From contig CP070724.1 in the NCBI GenBank assembly GCA_020350825.1, forward strand, positions 2,213,095 to 2,277,094: a stretch of DNA of 64,000 nucleotides. The letters run 5' to 3'. How positions within the stretch are numbered: position 1 is the stretch's first letter; every line of letters begins with the position of its first letter. The position numbers were made by a program, and so were the translations under genes. Positions 1-7,916 of the stretch are shown piece by piece. The DNA is from Thermoplasmatales archaeon (GTDB taxonomy: Archaea > Thermoplasmatota > E2 > DHVEG-1). Under the pieces are notes generated by a model, which saw only the letters and a list, made by a program, of their open reading frames with translations, was not told where the DNA came from and searched no databases.

Positions 1-2302
1 TATAATCAGCATTACGGATAGCTACCTTGCAATCCTCTTTTATATCTGGTTTTTCTATCTCATCCTGTATCATAGGCAACACATTCATAAGTACTGACAG
101 AGGAGTCTTTAAATCATGACCAAGTTGACCGATAAACTCATTTTTCTGTTTAAGAAGTTTTTGTACGTCAGCGGTTCTCGCTTCGACTTTTTGCTCAAGT
201 TCTTGATTTAATTTTGCAATGTTCCTATTGGCTTTCCTCAGAGATTCTTCGGTCTTCTTTTGCTCGGTGATGACAGTTACTATTCCAAGGATGGCGTTGT
301 CTTCCTCATATTTTATCAATTTTGTTGTAATTATCGCCTCAATTTTTTTCCCATCTTTGGTTATAAGTTTATATTCATATGGAGCATTTTCCTCATCATT
401 CATATGTTTTCTGAAAGCCGTCTTTACTAGCTCTTTACATTCTTGTGCTATCAAAGTCAAGAAGTCGAAATTAGGAGAGTAAAACTCCTCTCTTTTGTAT
501 CCCATGATCTCTTGGCATTTCCTATTGGCGTACACCACTTTCCCTTTCTTATTGATAAAAATCATATTTGGCGAATATTCTGCAAGGTTCCTGAATTTGT
601 CCTCGCTCTTCTTCAGTAATTCTTCCGCTTGTTTGCGGTCGGTTATATCTCTAAATATCCCACGGGTCGCAATAAATTCCCCGTCTTTAAACCGAGGATT
701 TACATTTCCTTCAACATATATTTCTTTTCCATTTTTAGATACAAGCACGACTTCAATATTTTCAAAAGCTTTACCCTCACAAACTTTCTTAAAAATTTCC
801 ATAAAATGAGGTATATGGTCTTTTCGAAGAATGTCAGTTATCTTTAATTTCTTTAATTCATTTTTTGAGTACCCTAACGTCTTCAACCATTTCTTGTTTA
901 CATAAACGAAACTTCCACTGTTATCAACACTCTGTATTAAATCATTTGCATTTTCAAAGAGATCTCTAAATTTTTCTTCACTTTCTCTGAGTTCTCCCTC
1001 TATCTTTTTGCGTTCGGTGATTTCTTCCATTATAGTTTGGACAGATGAGATCTTATCATCTTTATCATAAGAAAAAAAATCATGTATCACAAATATTTTT
1101 TCCTTTTCATTTTTAGCGATAAATGTTCTCTCGTTACCGCCAGTGTATGATTTTTTATCTTGGATTTTATTGTTAAATGAAGATTTAGCAACTTCTCTCT
1201 CATTTTCCTTTACAAAATCAAAAATTAACCTCCCCACGACTTTTTCTTTGGTATAGCCCAATATCTGACACCATTTCTTATTAACATCTGTTATAATCCC
1301 TGCCGGTGATAAGGTATGATAGGGTACCGGAGCTTGTTCGTAAAGCTGTTTAAATTTCTTTTCAGATATTTCTAATGCTCTTCCTATCTTTTTACGTTCA
1401 GTAATATCCCTCGTCACACCAATGGATCCAATAACCTTTCCTTCATGATTTTTTAAAACACTTAACGATAAACTTACGTTTATAATCTCATTATTTTTAT
1501 TAACCATCCTTGTTTCAAGGTGATGCTGCAAACCTTTTTTCCGAATATTCTCTGCACGTATTTTCTGCCATTCATCAGCAGGATACAGTAATTCAACTGG
1601 TTTCAAATAAAGATCCTCTTTATCCATCCCTAGAAGATCCTCAGTGAATTTATTCCATGAGATAATCCGCTCATTTTCATCAGTAAGTGTTATGGCAACT
1701 GCAGAGTTTTCAAATATCGTTCGGTATCTCTCCTCAGATTTTTTTAGTTCTCTATCCGTTTCTTTCAGCTTTGTAATATCTTTGATAATACCAATAGATC
1801 CTACCGTTTTTCCTCCTTTTCCTTTTAAAACACACAAAAATAACTCGACATTCAAACATCCTTGATTTTTTCTAATCATCCTTGTTTCAATGCTGTATTT
1901 GATTCCTTTTTGCCGAACATTTTCAGTCCTAATTTTCTGCCATTCCTCAGGTGGATACAAAGAACTCACTGGTTTTAAATACAACTCGTTTTGAGTCTTA
2001 TTAAGAAGTTCTTCGGTATATTTATTCCAAGAAACAATATGCTCCTTATCATCTGCTAATGTTATGCCGATAGCATAATTTTCAAAGATCGATCGATATT
2101 TTTCTTCAAGATCACCTAGTTCACAGTCATCTCTTGTTCTTTTATTTGAATCTTCAGTAATATAGATTGATTTATCAGGCGTCTCATTTAATGATTCTTC
2201 TTGCATATCCAACTTTTCATAAGTACTCTGTACCTTGCTCTGAAGTATTCCAAGTCTTTCTGCTTCTCTCAGCTCTTTTACAATCTCAGATTCATCCGTC
2301 AT
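1..2302 (-). CDS. Multi-PAS sensor histidine kinase, C-terminal part beyond window
   Basis: Reading the minus strand from ATG at 2302 gives about 767 uninterrupted residues that run off the left edge. Five PAS domains follow each other, beginning near residues 62, 190, 305, 440 and 566, each opening with an S-E-x-K-F-R type motif and linked by I-T-E-R-K-K type linkers. A short coiled coil then leads into a HisKA dimerisation domain with the H-box GHDLKTPLSV, the phospho-accepting His being near residue 729. The ATPase domain is outside the window. No membrane segment is visible, so it is probably a cytoplasmic sensor of redox state, light or a small ligand. PAS 1 and PAS 2 are very alike (both contain LYLKPV..LYP..EWQKIR), which points to internal duplication. 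Its response-regulator partner is not visible here. Confidence 0.92.
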   Translation of the reverse strand, partial: MTDESEIVKELREAERLGILQSKVQSTYEKLDMQEESLNETPDKSIYITEDSNKRTRDDCELGDLEEKYRSIFENYAIGITLADDKEHIVSWNKYTEELLNKTQNELYLKPVSSLYPPEEWQKIRTENVRQKGIKYSIETRMIRKNQGCLNVELFLCVLKGKGGKTVGSIGIIKDITKLKETDRELKKSEERYRTIFENSAVAITLTDENERIISWNKFTEDLLGMDKEDLYLKPVELLYPADEWQKIRAENIRKKGLQHHLETRMVNKNNEIINVSLSLSVLKNHEGKVIGSIGVTRDITERKKIGRALEISEKKFKQLYEQAPVPYHTLSPAGIITDVNKKWCQILGYTKEKVVGRLIFDFVKENEREVAKSSFNNKIQDKKSYTGGNERTFIAKNEKEKIFVIHDFFSYDKDDKISSVQTIMEEITERKKIEGELRESEEKFRDLFENANDLIQSVDNSGSFVYVNKKWLKTLGYSKNELKKLKITDILRKDHIPHFMEIFKKVCEGKAFENIEVVLVSKNGKEIYVEGNVNPRFKDGEFIATRGIFRDITDRKQAEELLKKSEDKFRNLAEYSPNMIFINKKGKVVYANRKCQEIMGYKREEFYSPNFDFLTLIAQECKELVKTAFRKHMNDEENAPYEYKLITKDGKKIEAIITTKLIKYEEDNAILGIVTVITEQKKTEESLRKANRNIAKLNQELEQKVEARTADVQKLLKQKNEFIGQLGHDLKTPLSVLMNVLPMIQDEIEKPDIKEDCKVAIRNADY

Positions 2303-2737
2303 ACGAAACCATCCATAAAACAATTTACAAAAATTACCTTCAAATTTTTTAAAATAGCGACGGATTCTAAATTATTGTAGATTGCTAGTGCATTACCCAT
2401 CCTTTTATCCCATCCAATCTAATTATCAAACGAATAGAAATATGTTTCTTATATAAAGTTATAACGGTGGTACTGTGTAACGTGAGTTTGGGAATTTTAG
2501 TTTGTGAAATTTAGGTTGGTAATAGAATATCACTAGTTTATTTTTAGGGATTTTCCTCCTGTTTCTTTAAATAAATCCATAATAATGAGACTCACTTCTT
2601 TATCAAGTTGAATAAAATTTTCATACTCTTGAACTTTTCCCTTCAGGCTAAGCATTTATATGTTTCCCAATTGAATGGACTAAACCGATTGTTTTATTAA
2701 CACGAAACACTATTCCTTTTGAAACTAAGTGGATGGG
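2303..2737. other. Intergenic region between divergent kinase and wHTH genes
   Basis: This gap separates the histidine kinase (minus) from the winged-helix gene (plus). Besides the short minus reading frame listed separately (2533-2655), it is AT-rich with TATA-like runs such as the one near 2447-2456. I see no tRNA, repeat or clear terminator. Confidence 0.5.
2533..2655 (-). CDS. Possible 40-residue small protein
   Basis: An ATG-to-TAG frame on the minus strand encodes 40 residues with a protein-like composition: mixed charged and hydrophobic residues and a segment reading SLIIMDLFKETGG. Its stop lies about 230 bp upstream of the kinase start on the same strand. A TATA-like ATATAAA sits immediately before the ATG, too close to serve as a normal promoter, and there is no good ribosome site. 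It may be a real small protein, a gene remnant or chance. No family is recognised. Confidence 0.25.
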   Translation of the reverse strand: MLSLKGKVQEYENFIQLDKEVSLIIMDLFKETGGKSLKIN

Positions 2738-3088
2738 ATGCGAGATGGAGATGAAACAGTTGCTTCTCCAAACATATTGAAAACTCTAGTTAAACGGTCA
2801 TTAAGGAGAAGTAACGTTAGGAGAAAGATTGCAGATTATCTTTTCGATATTAGTCCAAGTGGGAGCTATACTTCTGAGATTGCATATAACATTAAAACAA
2901 CCCCAACAAATGTAATAGGTGCAATAAGAGGAATGAATTCGAGATATAGGAGTGATGAGTCACTTATCAGTCTTAATATAGTTGAACAAATCAACAGTGG
3001 AAAAAATAATGATATTAAGTTATACAAACTTACAGACTTTGGAAAAGAAATTGTAGAATCCCTCAGGGACAATACACGGCGATTTTAA
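2738..3088 (+). CDS. Small winged-helix transcriptional regulator
   Basis: Encodes about 116 residues. An Arg-rich N-terminus (LVKRSLRRSNVRRKIADYL) is followed by a helix-turn-helix reading GSYTSEIAYNIKTTPTNVIGAI and a C-terminal wing/dimerisation part ending KLYKLTDFGKEIVESL. That layout is typical of archaeal winged-helix regulators of the ArsR/PadR-like superfamily, in which the KLTDFGKE strand-helix is common. A GTG nine bases upstream (2729) is an alternative start, but the ATG at 2738 sits better behind a GTGGAT ribosome-site-like stretch. The gene stands alone, divergent from the kinase, and its targets cannot be deduced. The specific family is uncertain. Confidence 0.75.
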   Translation: MRDGDETVASPNILKTLVKRSLRRSNVRRKIADYLFDISPSGSYTSEIAYNIKTTPTNVIGAIRGMNSRYRSDESLISLNIVEQINSGKNNDIKLYKLTDFGKEIVESLRDNTRRF

Positions 3089-3136
3089 TTTTTTAATAAT
3101 AATGTATCGTTAATATTGGTATGTCGTATCAGAACT

Positions 3137-3349
3137 TTAATAAAAAATCCTTCTATTTTTTTCAAACATTGTTGTAACTTGGCTTTCTTCTATCTGTTCC
3201 ATGTCACCATTTTCATATTTTACAACTAACCATCTGCTAGGAGGAGGATAGGTGTTAACAACTATTGCTTTTCTGTCAGGCAAATCTGGATCAATTTTAC
3301 TTTTCACAAAAATTTCTATACCTCTCCTTATACCTCTATCTCTTAGCAT
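3137..3349 (-). CDS. Small SH3-like hypothetical protein
   Basis: The start was set at the ATG at 3349 because a strong GGGGTGA ribosome site lies four bases upstream; the longer frame to 3409 would place that site inside the gene. The 70-residue product begins MLRDRGIRRGIEIFVKSK and has alternating beta-strand-like segments (KAIVVNTYPPPSRWLVVKYENG), suggesting a small beta-barrel of SH3/KOW type. It has no signal peptide or membrane segment. No named family is recognised. It is convergent with the upstream winged-helix gene, with under 50 bp between their ends. Confidence 0.6.
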   Translation of the reverse strand: MLRDRGIRRGIEIFVKSKIDPDLPDRKAIVVNTYPPPSRWLVVKYENGDMEQIEESQVTTMFEKNRRIFY

Positions 3350-3458
3350 ATCTTCACCCCACTCTAGTGTAATGTATATGATATGATCCGCAAATATAAA
3401 TTTTGTCACAGAATATCATAAAATCATGAAAATGGATTATTTTTTCGAAACGATGAGA

Positions 3459-3470
3459 TTTAAATATATT
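3459..3470 (+). promoter_or_regulatory. Archaeal TATA promoter for 3503 gene
   Basis: A TTTAAATATATT box lies in the divergent gap, preceded by a purine-rich stretch (CGAAACGATGAGA) that could be the TFB-recognition element. A GAGGTGG ribosome site follows at about 3491-3497, six bases before the ATG at 3503. Confidence 0.55.
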
Positions 3471-3502
3471 ATTATAAATTCAGGGTCCAGAGGTGGATTT
3501 GT

Positions 3503-4045
3503 ATGAAATTAAAAATTTTACAACCGATATCTATAGGTATCTTATTATTAGGTTTTTTTTCCATCATTTTATTTGAGGAATGTGATGCCGGAGATGAAAA
3601 TCACGAAATTTCTATAGAAAACAAATCTTATGAGGTTGTTAAAACCGAGAAACTTGGAACACAAACCGTTACTTATTTTAAAATCAGCATAATTTTACAT
3701 AATTCTGATAACATCATATCAGAGGATATTACTGTTACTATCTGGGATGAAAACGATGGTCACCAGACACATAGAAATGGGACCATACCTCCAGGTAAAT
3801 CATTACCATTTGTTTTTGGTGAAAGCAACGATTGGATGGTAGTTGGTTTGGGGGAACATAATGTAAACATTATCTTTTCTCATACTAATGAAAGTAGAAA
3901 GACTCAGTATAACTCTGGCTCTAGCACACTTGTTATTAGAACAAATGATGCAATTAGTGACAACTCCTCACCGGGATTTGAAATAATTTTAGTAGTGATT
4001 TCAATTGTCGCTTTGATGTTTTTCAAAAGAAAAAACAAAAGATAA
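3503..4045 (+). CDS. Exported protein with PGF-CTERM-like sorting signal
   Basis: The 180-residue product has an N-terminal signal peptide (residues 1-29, hydrophobic ISIGILLLGFFSIILF) and an extracellular beta-rich domain of about 120 residues that looks like a CARDB/Ig-type sandwich (phrases such as ISIILHNSDNIISEDITVTIWDEND). It ends in SSPGF, a hydrophobic helix (EIILVVISIVALMFF) and basic KRKNKR. That tripartite end matches PGF-CTERM signals, which in other archaea are removed by archaeosortase A with lipid attachment. Several N-x-S/T sequons are present. No archaeosortase is encoded in the window. The start has a GAGGTGG ribosome site and an upstream TATA box. Confidence 0.75.
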   Translation: MKLKILQPISIGILLLGFFSIILFEECDAGDENHEISIENKSYEVVKTEKLGTQTVTYFKISIILHNSDNIISEDITVTIWDENDGHQTHRNGTIPPGKSLPFVFGESNDWMVVGLGEHNVNIIFSHTNESRKTQYNSGSSTLVIRTNDAISDNSSPGFEIILVVISIVALMFFKRKNKR

Positions 4046-4196
4046 TTGTCTAAGTTTTTCCAATTAAACAAGATGTAAACTCCTCTGTCAATTGAGAAAC
4101 TCTCGAATGATTTAAAAGCTCCCTGTTAGAAGGAGGATATCCGCTAGGCCAAAGAATATTCATATTTTTTAGCAGGATGTTAAGACCATTAAAAGT

Positions 4197-4622
4197 TTAA
4201 GCTTCTATAGCAATAATCTTCACATGGTCAACCTCTGCTACCCTTTCTCCACTATAGGAAACAATATTTGCCATGTTCTCTGTATAATCTTTAAATAAAT
4301 TACTAGTTTTTTGTTGGGCTGCAGATCCTAATAAGTTATTATCCTTATCATAAAAATTCACAGTAACAGTTATATTTACATCCCTATCCGCAATATTATG
4401 AAAAAGATATTTAACGTCAACTTTCTCAACTATATCTTTTTCATGCTCGAAATCATATATGGTATGAAATTCTAAAGTGGCATAGGCTAGCTCTACTACA
4501 CTAGATTCCAAATATATCCCTTCAAAATTTTCGTCTGTAGTGACTCCTTGTTCTAGACAACCGCTAAGTGCAACTAATGCTATACATATAACAAATCCTA
4601 TTATAAATAGACTTTTTTTCAT
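4197..4622 (-). CDS. Predicted lipoprotein, beta-sandwich domain
   Basis: The start was placed at the ATG at 4622 because GGAGGG lies just upstream; the in-frame ATG at 4664 would add 14 hydrophilic residues before the signal peptide. The 141-residue product begins MKKSLFIIGFVICIALVALSGC, a typical lipoprotein signal with an L-S-G-C lipobox, the Cys being residue 22. The rest is beta-rich (VDVKYLFHNIADRDVNITVTVNFYDKD), similar in feel to FxLyD-type domains of archaeal lipoproteins. It probably sits on the outer face of the membrane. Function is unknown. It is monocistronic and convergent with the PGF-CTERM-like gene. Confidence 0.7.
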   Translation of the reverse strand: MKKSLFIIGFVICIALVALSGCLEQGVTTDENFEGIYLESSVVELAYATLEFHTIYDFEHEKDIVEKVDVKYLFHNIADRDVNITVTVNFYDKDNNLLGSAAQQKTSNLFKDYTENMANIVSYSGERVAEVDHVKIIAIEA

Positions 4623-4918
4623 CTCTTCTTTTCCCTCCTGTTCATAGTGGATGTCTTTAATCATTCTATAGTAATATATAGTTTTCTAATATTTCTTCTG
4701 AGTTTGGTGGTTTTTGAGGGTACGTATTACAATTTCTTAGTTTTTTCAACTATTGTACATATGATTTTTTTATTAATCTTCTAAAATCATTTAGTTTTAA
4801 ATTGATAGATGCATTCTGTCTATTTTATTAGTTACAAAAATATTAATTAGAAAAAGTTTAATAATAAAGTTTTGTTTTGATAAAAATATATTTAATTTAT
4901 CAAAATTTGGGGCCTACT

Positions 4919-5368
4919 ATGAAAGTTCAGAACAAAAACTCAGATGTCATTAGACATGTTTTAAGAACATTAGTTAATATTTCCGGAAGGAAAACTACAG
5001 AAGGATATGCCGTTTCAATCATGGATTTATTAATAAAAAAACTTGAAAAGGAATATAATTTTCTAAAGCATGTAGAAATAAGAGATACGCGATTTTTAGA
5101 AGATGATTATTCTGTTAGTGTTATGTCTGATGTGGATTTTGTACCTCCCACTGAGGTTGGTAAAGCAATTCATGATATTATTATTTCAATGAATAAATCA
5201 TTGGGAAAGAATGCAGGCCATTTTTTAATTAAGGAGCTATCCCTTAGTATTGGAGACAATTATCATTCATCAATGAATGATATGGGTATAGATTTAGGTC
5301 TAATGCAACTGGAATATGAAGTATCTAAACTAGAAAAAAGGGTAATGAATACACGGAAAACCGAGTAG
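4919..5368 (+). CDS. Conserved-looking hypothetical protein upstream of archaellins
   Basis: The start at the ATG at 4919 is preferred over an in-frame TTG at 4877, because a TATA-like stretch (AAAAATATATTTAATTT, near 4882-4898) lies about 30 bases before it, leaving a very short leader. The 149-residue product is soluble with no signal peptide: an N-terminal helical part (VIRHVLRTLVNISGRKTTEGYAVSIMDLLIKKLE), a central acidic part (DDYSVSVMSDVDFVPPTEVG) and a helical C-terminus. I do not recognise the family. Its position just ahead of the archaellin genes on the same strand could mean a role in archaellum expression or assembly, but this is only context. Confidence 0.65.
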   Translation: MKVQNKNSDVIRHVLRTLVNISGRKTTEGYAVSIMDLLIKKLEKEYNFLKHVEIRDTRFLEDDYSVSVMSDVDFVPPTEVGKAIHDIIISMNKSLGKNAGHFLIKELSLSIGDNYHSSMNDMGIDLGLMQLEYEVSKLEKRVMNTRKTE

Positions 5369-5530
5369 TATATAATTGACATTTTTTAAAATTGTAGTAG
5401 AGATCTTTAAGATACAAACAATTATTAAAAAGTTGTATAATCTGCATTTTTTAGAATGGCTAAGACTTATTTAAAGGATATTCCTCTGCATACATACGTG
5501 CATATATAAATGATTATTCATCTGCAAATA

Positions 5531-5540
5531 AAGTATAAAA
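5531..5540 (+). promoter_or_regulatory. Candidate TATA box for archaellin genes
   Basis: AAGTATAAAA lies about 75 bases before the first archaellin ATG. Transcription starting roughly 25 bases downstream would give a leader of about 50 bases that carries the AAGGAGG ribosome site at 5598-5604. A second TATA-like run (ATATATAAATG) lies at about 5502-5512. Confidence 0.45.
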
Positions 5541-5614
5541 GGAATCTATTATTTTCTTTCACTTAGCACTCTCTTAATGTTGTATTAAACAACAAAAAAA
5601 GGAGGAAAGTATCA

Positions 5615-6268
5615 ATGATGGGAACAAAAATATTTGAAAAAATAAGAAAAGAAGATGTAGGAGCTATTGGTATCGGTGCAATGATTGTTTTCATTGCTAT
5701 GGTTCTTGTCGCTGGTATCGCGGCATCGGTACTGATACAAACTAGTTCGAATCTTCAAATGCAGGCGCTAAGTACTGGACAGGAAACCATTGCTGAGGTT
5801 GCAAGCGGCTTAAAAGTTGAGGGAATCTCAGGACATAATAGTTCGGGATTAATTGACAAGTTAGCAATAGAAATTACTCCGTTAGCTGGAGCACCGGATA
5901 TTGATTTGTCTCAGGGAGTAGTTGAGATTTCAGATTCAGACGGTAAGTACATTTTAAGATATGGAGATGCACTCACTAATATAAGTTCTGTAAATGGGAG
6001 TATCTTTGATGTCAGCGACTTTGGTGATGCTACAACATTTGATATTATTGTGCTCCAAGATGCTGATGAATCGTGTCTTGTAGCTACACCTGTGATTAAT
6101 TATGGAGATCATGTTATACTTGCAATTAACACAACATTAGCTTTTAACAGTAGCTTACCTCCAAGACAGGACGTTTTTGGTTTGGTTATTCCAGAGGAAG
6201 GATCATTCGGTGTAATCGGATTTACTGTGCCACCAGCTGTTACTGAAGCAGTAGTGAGTTTACAATAA
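5615..6268 (+). CDS. arlB: Archaellin (filament subunit) 1
   Basis: The 217-residue product is a pre-archaellin. A short basic class III signal (FEKIRKEDVG) precedes the hydrophobic helix AIGIGAMIVFIAMVLVAGIA, the segment that packs into the filament core after removal of the leader by the ArlK/PibD-type peptidase, with the likely cut after Gly in DVG. The remaining beta-rich domain carries several N-x-S/T sequons and ends with the archaellin-like FGVIGFTVPPAVT. Length matches typical archaellins. A GGAGG site lies nine bases before tandem ATG codons. The next archaellin starts 15 bp downstream, so the two are cotranscribed. The peptidase gene is not in the window. Confidence 0.95.
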   Translation: MMGTKIFEKIRKEDVGAIGIGAMIVFIAMVLVAGIAASVLIQTSSNLQMQALSTGQETIAEVASGLKVEGISGHNSSGLIDKLAIEITPLAGAPDIDLSQGVVEISDSDGKYILRYGDALTNISSVNGSIFDVSDFGDATTFDIIVLQDADESCLVATPVINYGDHVILAINTTLAFNSSLPPRQDVFGLVIPEEGSFGVIGFTVPPAVTEAVVSLQ

Positions 6269-6283
6269 GGAGGATGAAAAGAC

Positions 6284-6982
6284 ATGAATAAAATTTGTAA
6301 AATCTTTAGGGAGAAAGATGTTGGCGCTATCGGTATTGGAGCAATGATTGTTTTCATAGCTATGATCCTTGTTGCAGGAATTGCTGCAAGTGTTCTGATA
6401 CAGACTTCTAGCACCATAGAATTGCAAGCTATGAAAACCGGGCAACAAACCACACGAGAGGTGTCTGGTGGTATTCAAGTCTATGACATCGAAGGGAAAA
6501 TAAACGTGTCCGGTGGAACTAAATATGATTTGAAATATTTGGCTATTGGTGTGAAGGCAAGAGCAGGGTCAGGTGGTATGGATCTCAACAACTCTTTTGT
6601 GATTATTAGTGACGGAAGCCAAAAAGCACTGTTGAGATATGGCGGTTATAATGATGCAGATCTTTACCAAGCCAATCCAAGTGGAGACGTTTTTGATATC
6701 CTAAATAGTGCTCAATGGAATAAAACCGATCGCGAAACATTTGGAATAGCCGTTATTCAGGACTACGATGGTTCTATCAAACAAACGTCACCAACGATGA
6801 ATAGGGGAGATAAGGCTATCATATTTATCCGCTGCGAGGCGTCACTTAATGGCGCCTTTGGTCGAGAGATTCCAGAGCGGACACCAGTGTTTGGCCAGGT
6901 CATACCAGAAGTAGGATCACCAGGTGTGATAAAATTCACAACACCAATGTCATACTTTGATGAAATTTATGACCTACAATAA
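6284..6982 (+). CDS. arlB: Archaellin (filament subunit) 2
   Basis: The 232-residue product is a paralogue of the preceding archaellin with an almost identical N-terminus (REKDVG then AIGIGAMIVFIAMILVAGIA), so the same leader peptidase and filament core packing are expected. The outer domain differs (for example GGMDLNNSFVIISDGSQ) and the C-terminus reads GSPGVIKFTTPMSYFDE, the conserved end of the family. The start is an ATG ten bases after GGAGG. It is cotranscribed with archaellin 1, and a hairpin plus T-run directly downstream probably ends the transcript. Having several subunits usually means major and minor filament components, but which is which cannot be read from sequence. Confidence 0.95.
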   Translation: MNKICKIFREKDVGAIGIGAMIVFIAMILVAGIAASVLIQTSSTIELQAMKTGQQTTREVSGGIQVYDIEGKINVSGGTKYDLKYLAIGVKARAGSGGMDLNNSFVIISDGSQKALLRYGGYNDADLYQANPSGDVFDILNSAQWNKTDRETFGIAVIQDYDGSIKQTSPTMNRGDKAIIFIRCEASLNGAFGREIPERTPVFGQVIPEVGSPGVIKFTTPMSYFDEIYDLQ

Positions 6983-7010
6983 ACTAAAAAATTAAAAAAT
7001 GTATAAGGTT

Positions 7011-7048
7011 TTGTGTGGCATATTCCACACAATTCTTTCTAATTTTTT
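7011..7048 (+). terminator. Hairpin/T-tract terminator after archaellin 2
   Basis: TTGTGTGG pairs perfectly with CCACACAA across a six-base loop (CATATT), giving an 8-bp stem at 7011-7032. It is followed closely by the T-rich run AATTTTTTTT at about 7041-7050. It lies some 30 bases after the archaellin 2 stop and separates it from archaellin 3. Confidence 0.75.
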
Positions 7049-7233
7049 TTATTAATTTTCTCCTTATATAATTAACACTGTTATCAATTCATCAACCAAT
7101 CGAAGTTTCCATTATATGCACAATTACAATTGAAAACCATAAATTTTTATTCTCTTTTGTATTTCTGATTATTAATTAATCTTTCTTGAACTTGTTTATG
7201 GAAACAAGATGAAGAAGGAGGTGAGGGGATAAA

Positions 7234-7881
7234 ATAATATCTATCAAGACAATAAGTAAAGATGAGAATGCTGATATAGGCGTGGGCTCTTTAATAATAT
7301 TTATTGCCATGATACTTGTGGCTGGTATAACAGCGTCTGTTCTGATTCAAACTATGAGTAGCCTACAAGAACAAGCAATGCAAACTGGCCTAGAAACCAT
7401 TAGAGACGTTTCGGCTGGGCTAAAAGTTACACACATTAGTGGATATGCTAATGTATCACAAATTGGACAACTTGCTATATTTGTAGCACCAAGTGCTGCA
7501 TCAGCTGATTTAGATCTTATGCAGGGATATATCTCCCTATCTGATTCGACTAAAAGTGTTATTCTAATTTACAATAGCAGCTGTTTTAGTAGCAGCATTT
7601 CAAATGGTTTATTCAATACATTGAATTCGAGCCATCTAAACTCTAATGAATTTGGTCTTATAGTAATTAGGGATATTGACACTTCTTGTAATTCTACTAC
7701 ACCTGTTATAAATAATGGGGATTTGGTTGTTTTATTAATAAATACCACAAAATGTTTTTCAGGAATTGGTACAAGAACCGAAGTATTAGGAAATGTTATT
7801 CCAGAATATGGTATCAGTGGGGTAATAGGTTTTACAACACCAAGTACTTTTGCCAATACGATAGTCGATTTGCAACCTTAA
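7234..7881 (+). CDS. arlB: Archaellin (filament subunit) 3, apparent ATA start
   Basis: The mature region VGSLIIFIAMILVAGITASV, together with the preceding SIKTISKDENADIG, aligns with the leader and core helix of the two upstream archaellins, and the end reads YGISGVIGFTTPSTF. The first conventional start codon is GTG at 7282, but that would remove the whole leader peptide. Between the upstream stop (TGA at 7222) and that GTG the only reasonable initiators are two tandem ATA codons at 7234 and 7237, placed behind a strong AGGAGGTGAGGGG ribosome site at 7216-7228. From ATA the product is 215 residues with a normal class III leader. The alternative is a start-codon mutation or a sequencing error. 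It is transcribed separately from archaellins 1 and 2. Confidence 0.88.
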   Translation: MISIKTISKDENADIGVGSLIIFIAMILVAGITASVLIQTMSSLQEQAMQTGLETIRDVSAGLKVTHISGYANVSQIGQLAIFVAPSAASADLDLMQGYISLSDSTKSVILIYNSSCFSSSISNGLFNTLNSSHLNSNEFGLIVIRDIDTSCNSTTPVINNGDLVVLLINTTKCFSGIGTRTEVLGNVIPEYGISGVIGFTTPSTFANTIVDLQP

Positions 7882-7916
7882 AAAATAGTAAATTTTGTAC
7901 TACTTATATTATTTGT

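Noticed and set aside
219-2352. Several plus-strand open frames of 60-100 codons
   Set aside because: They lie opposite the histidine kinase frame, lack ribosome sites and have no protein-like composition of their own.
4046-4196. Minus-strand protein-like reading (phrase NILWPSGYPPSNRELLNHSR) in the gap after the PGF-CTERM-like gene
   Set aside because: Short, no start with a ribosome site and no recognised homologue, so it cannot be told from chance.
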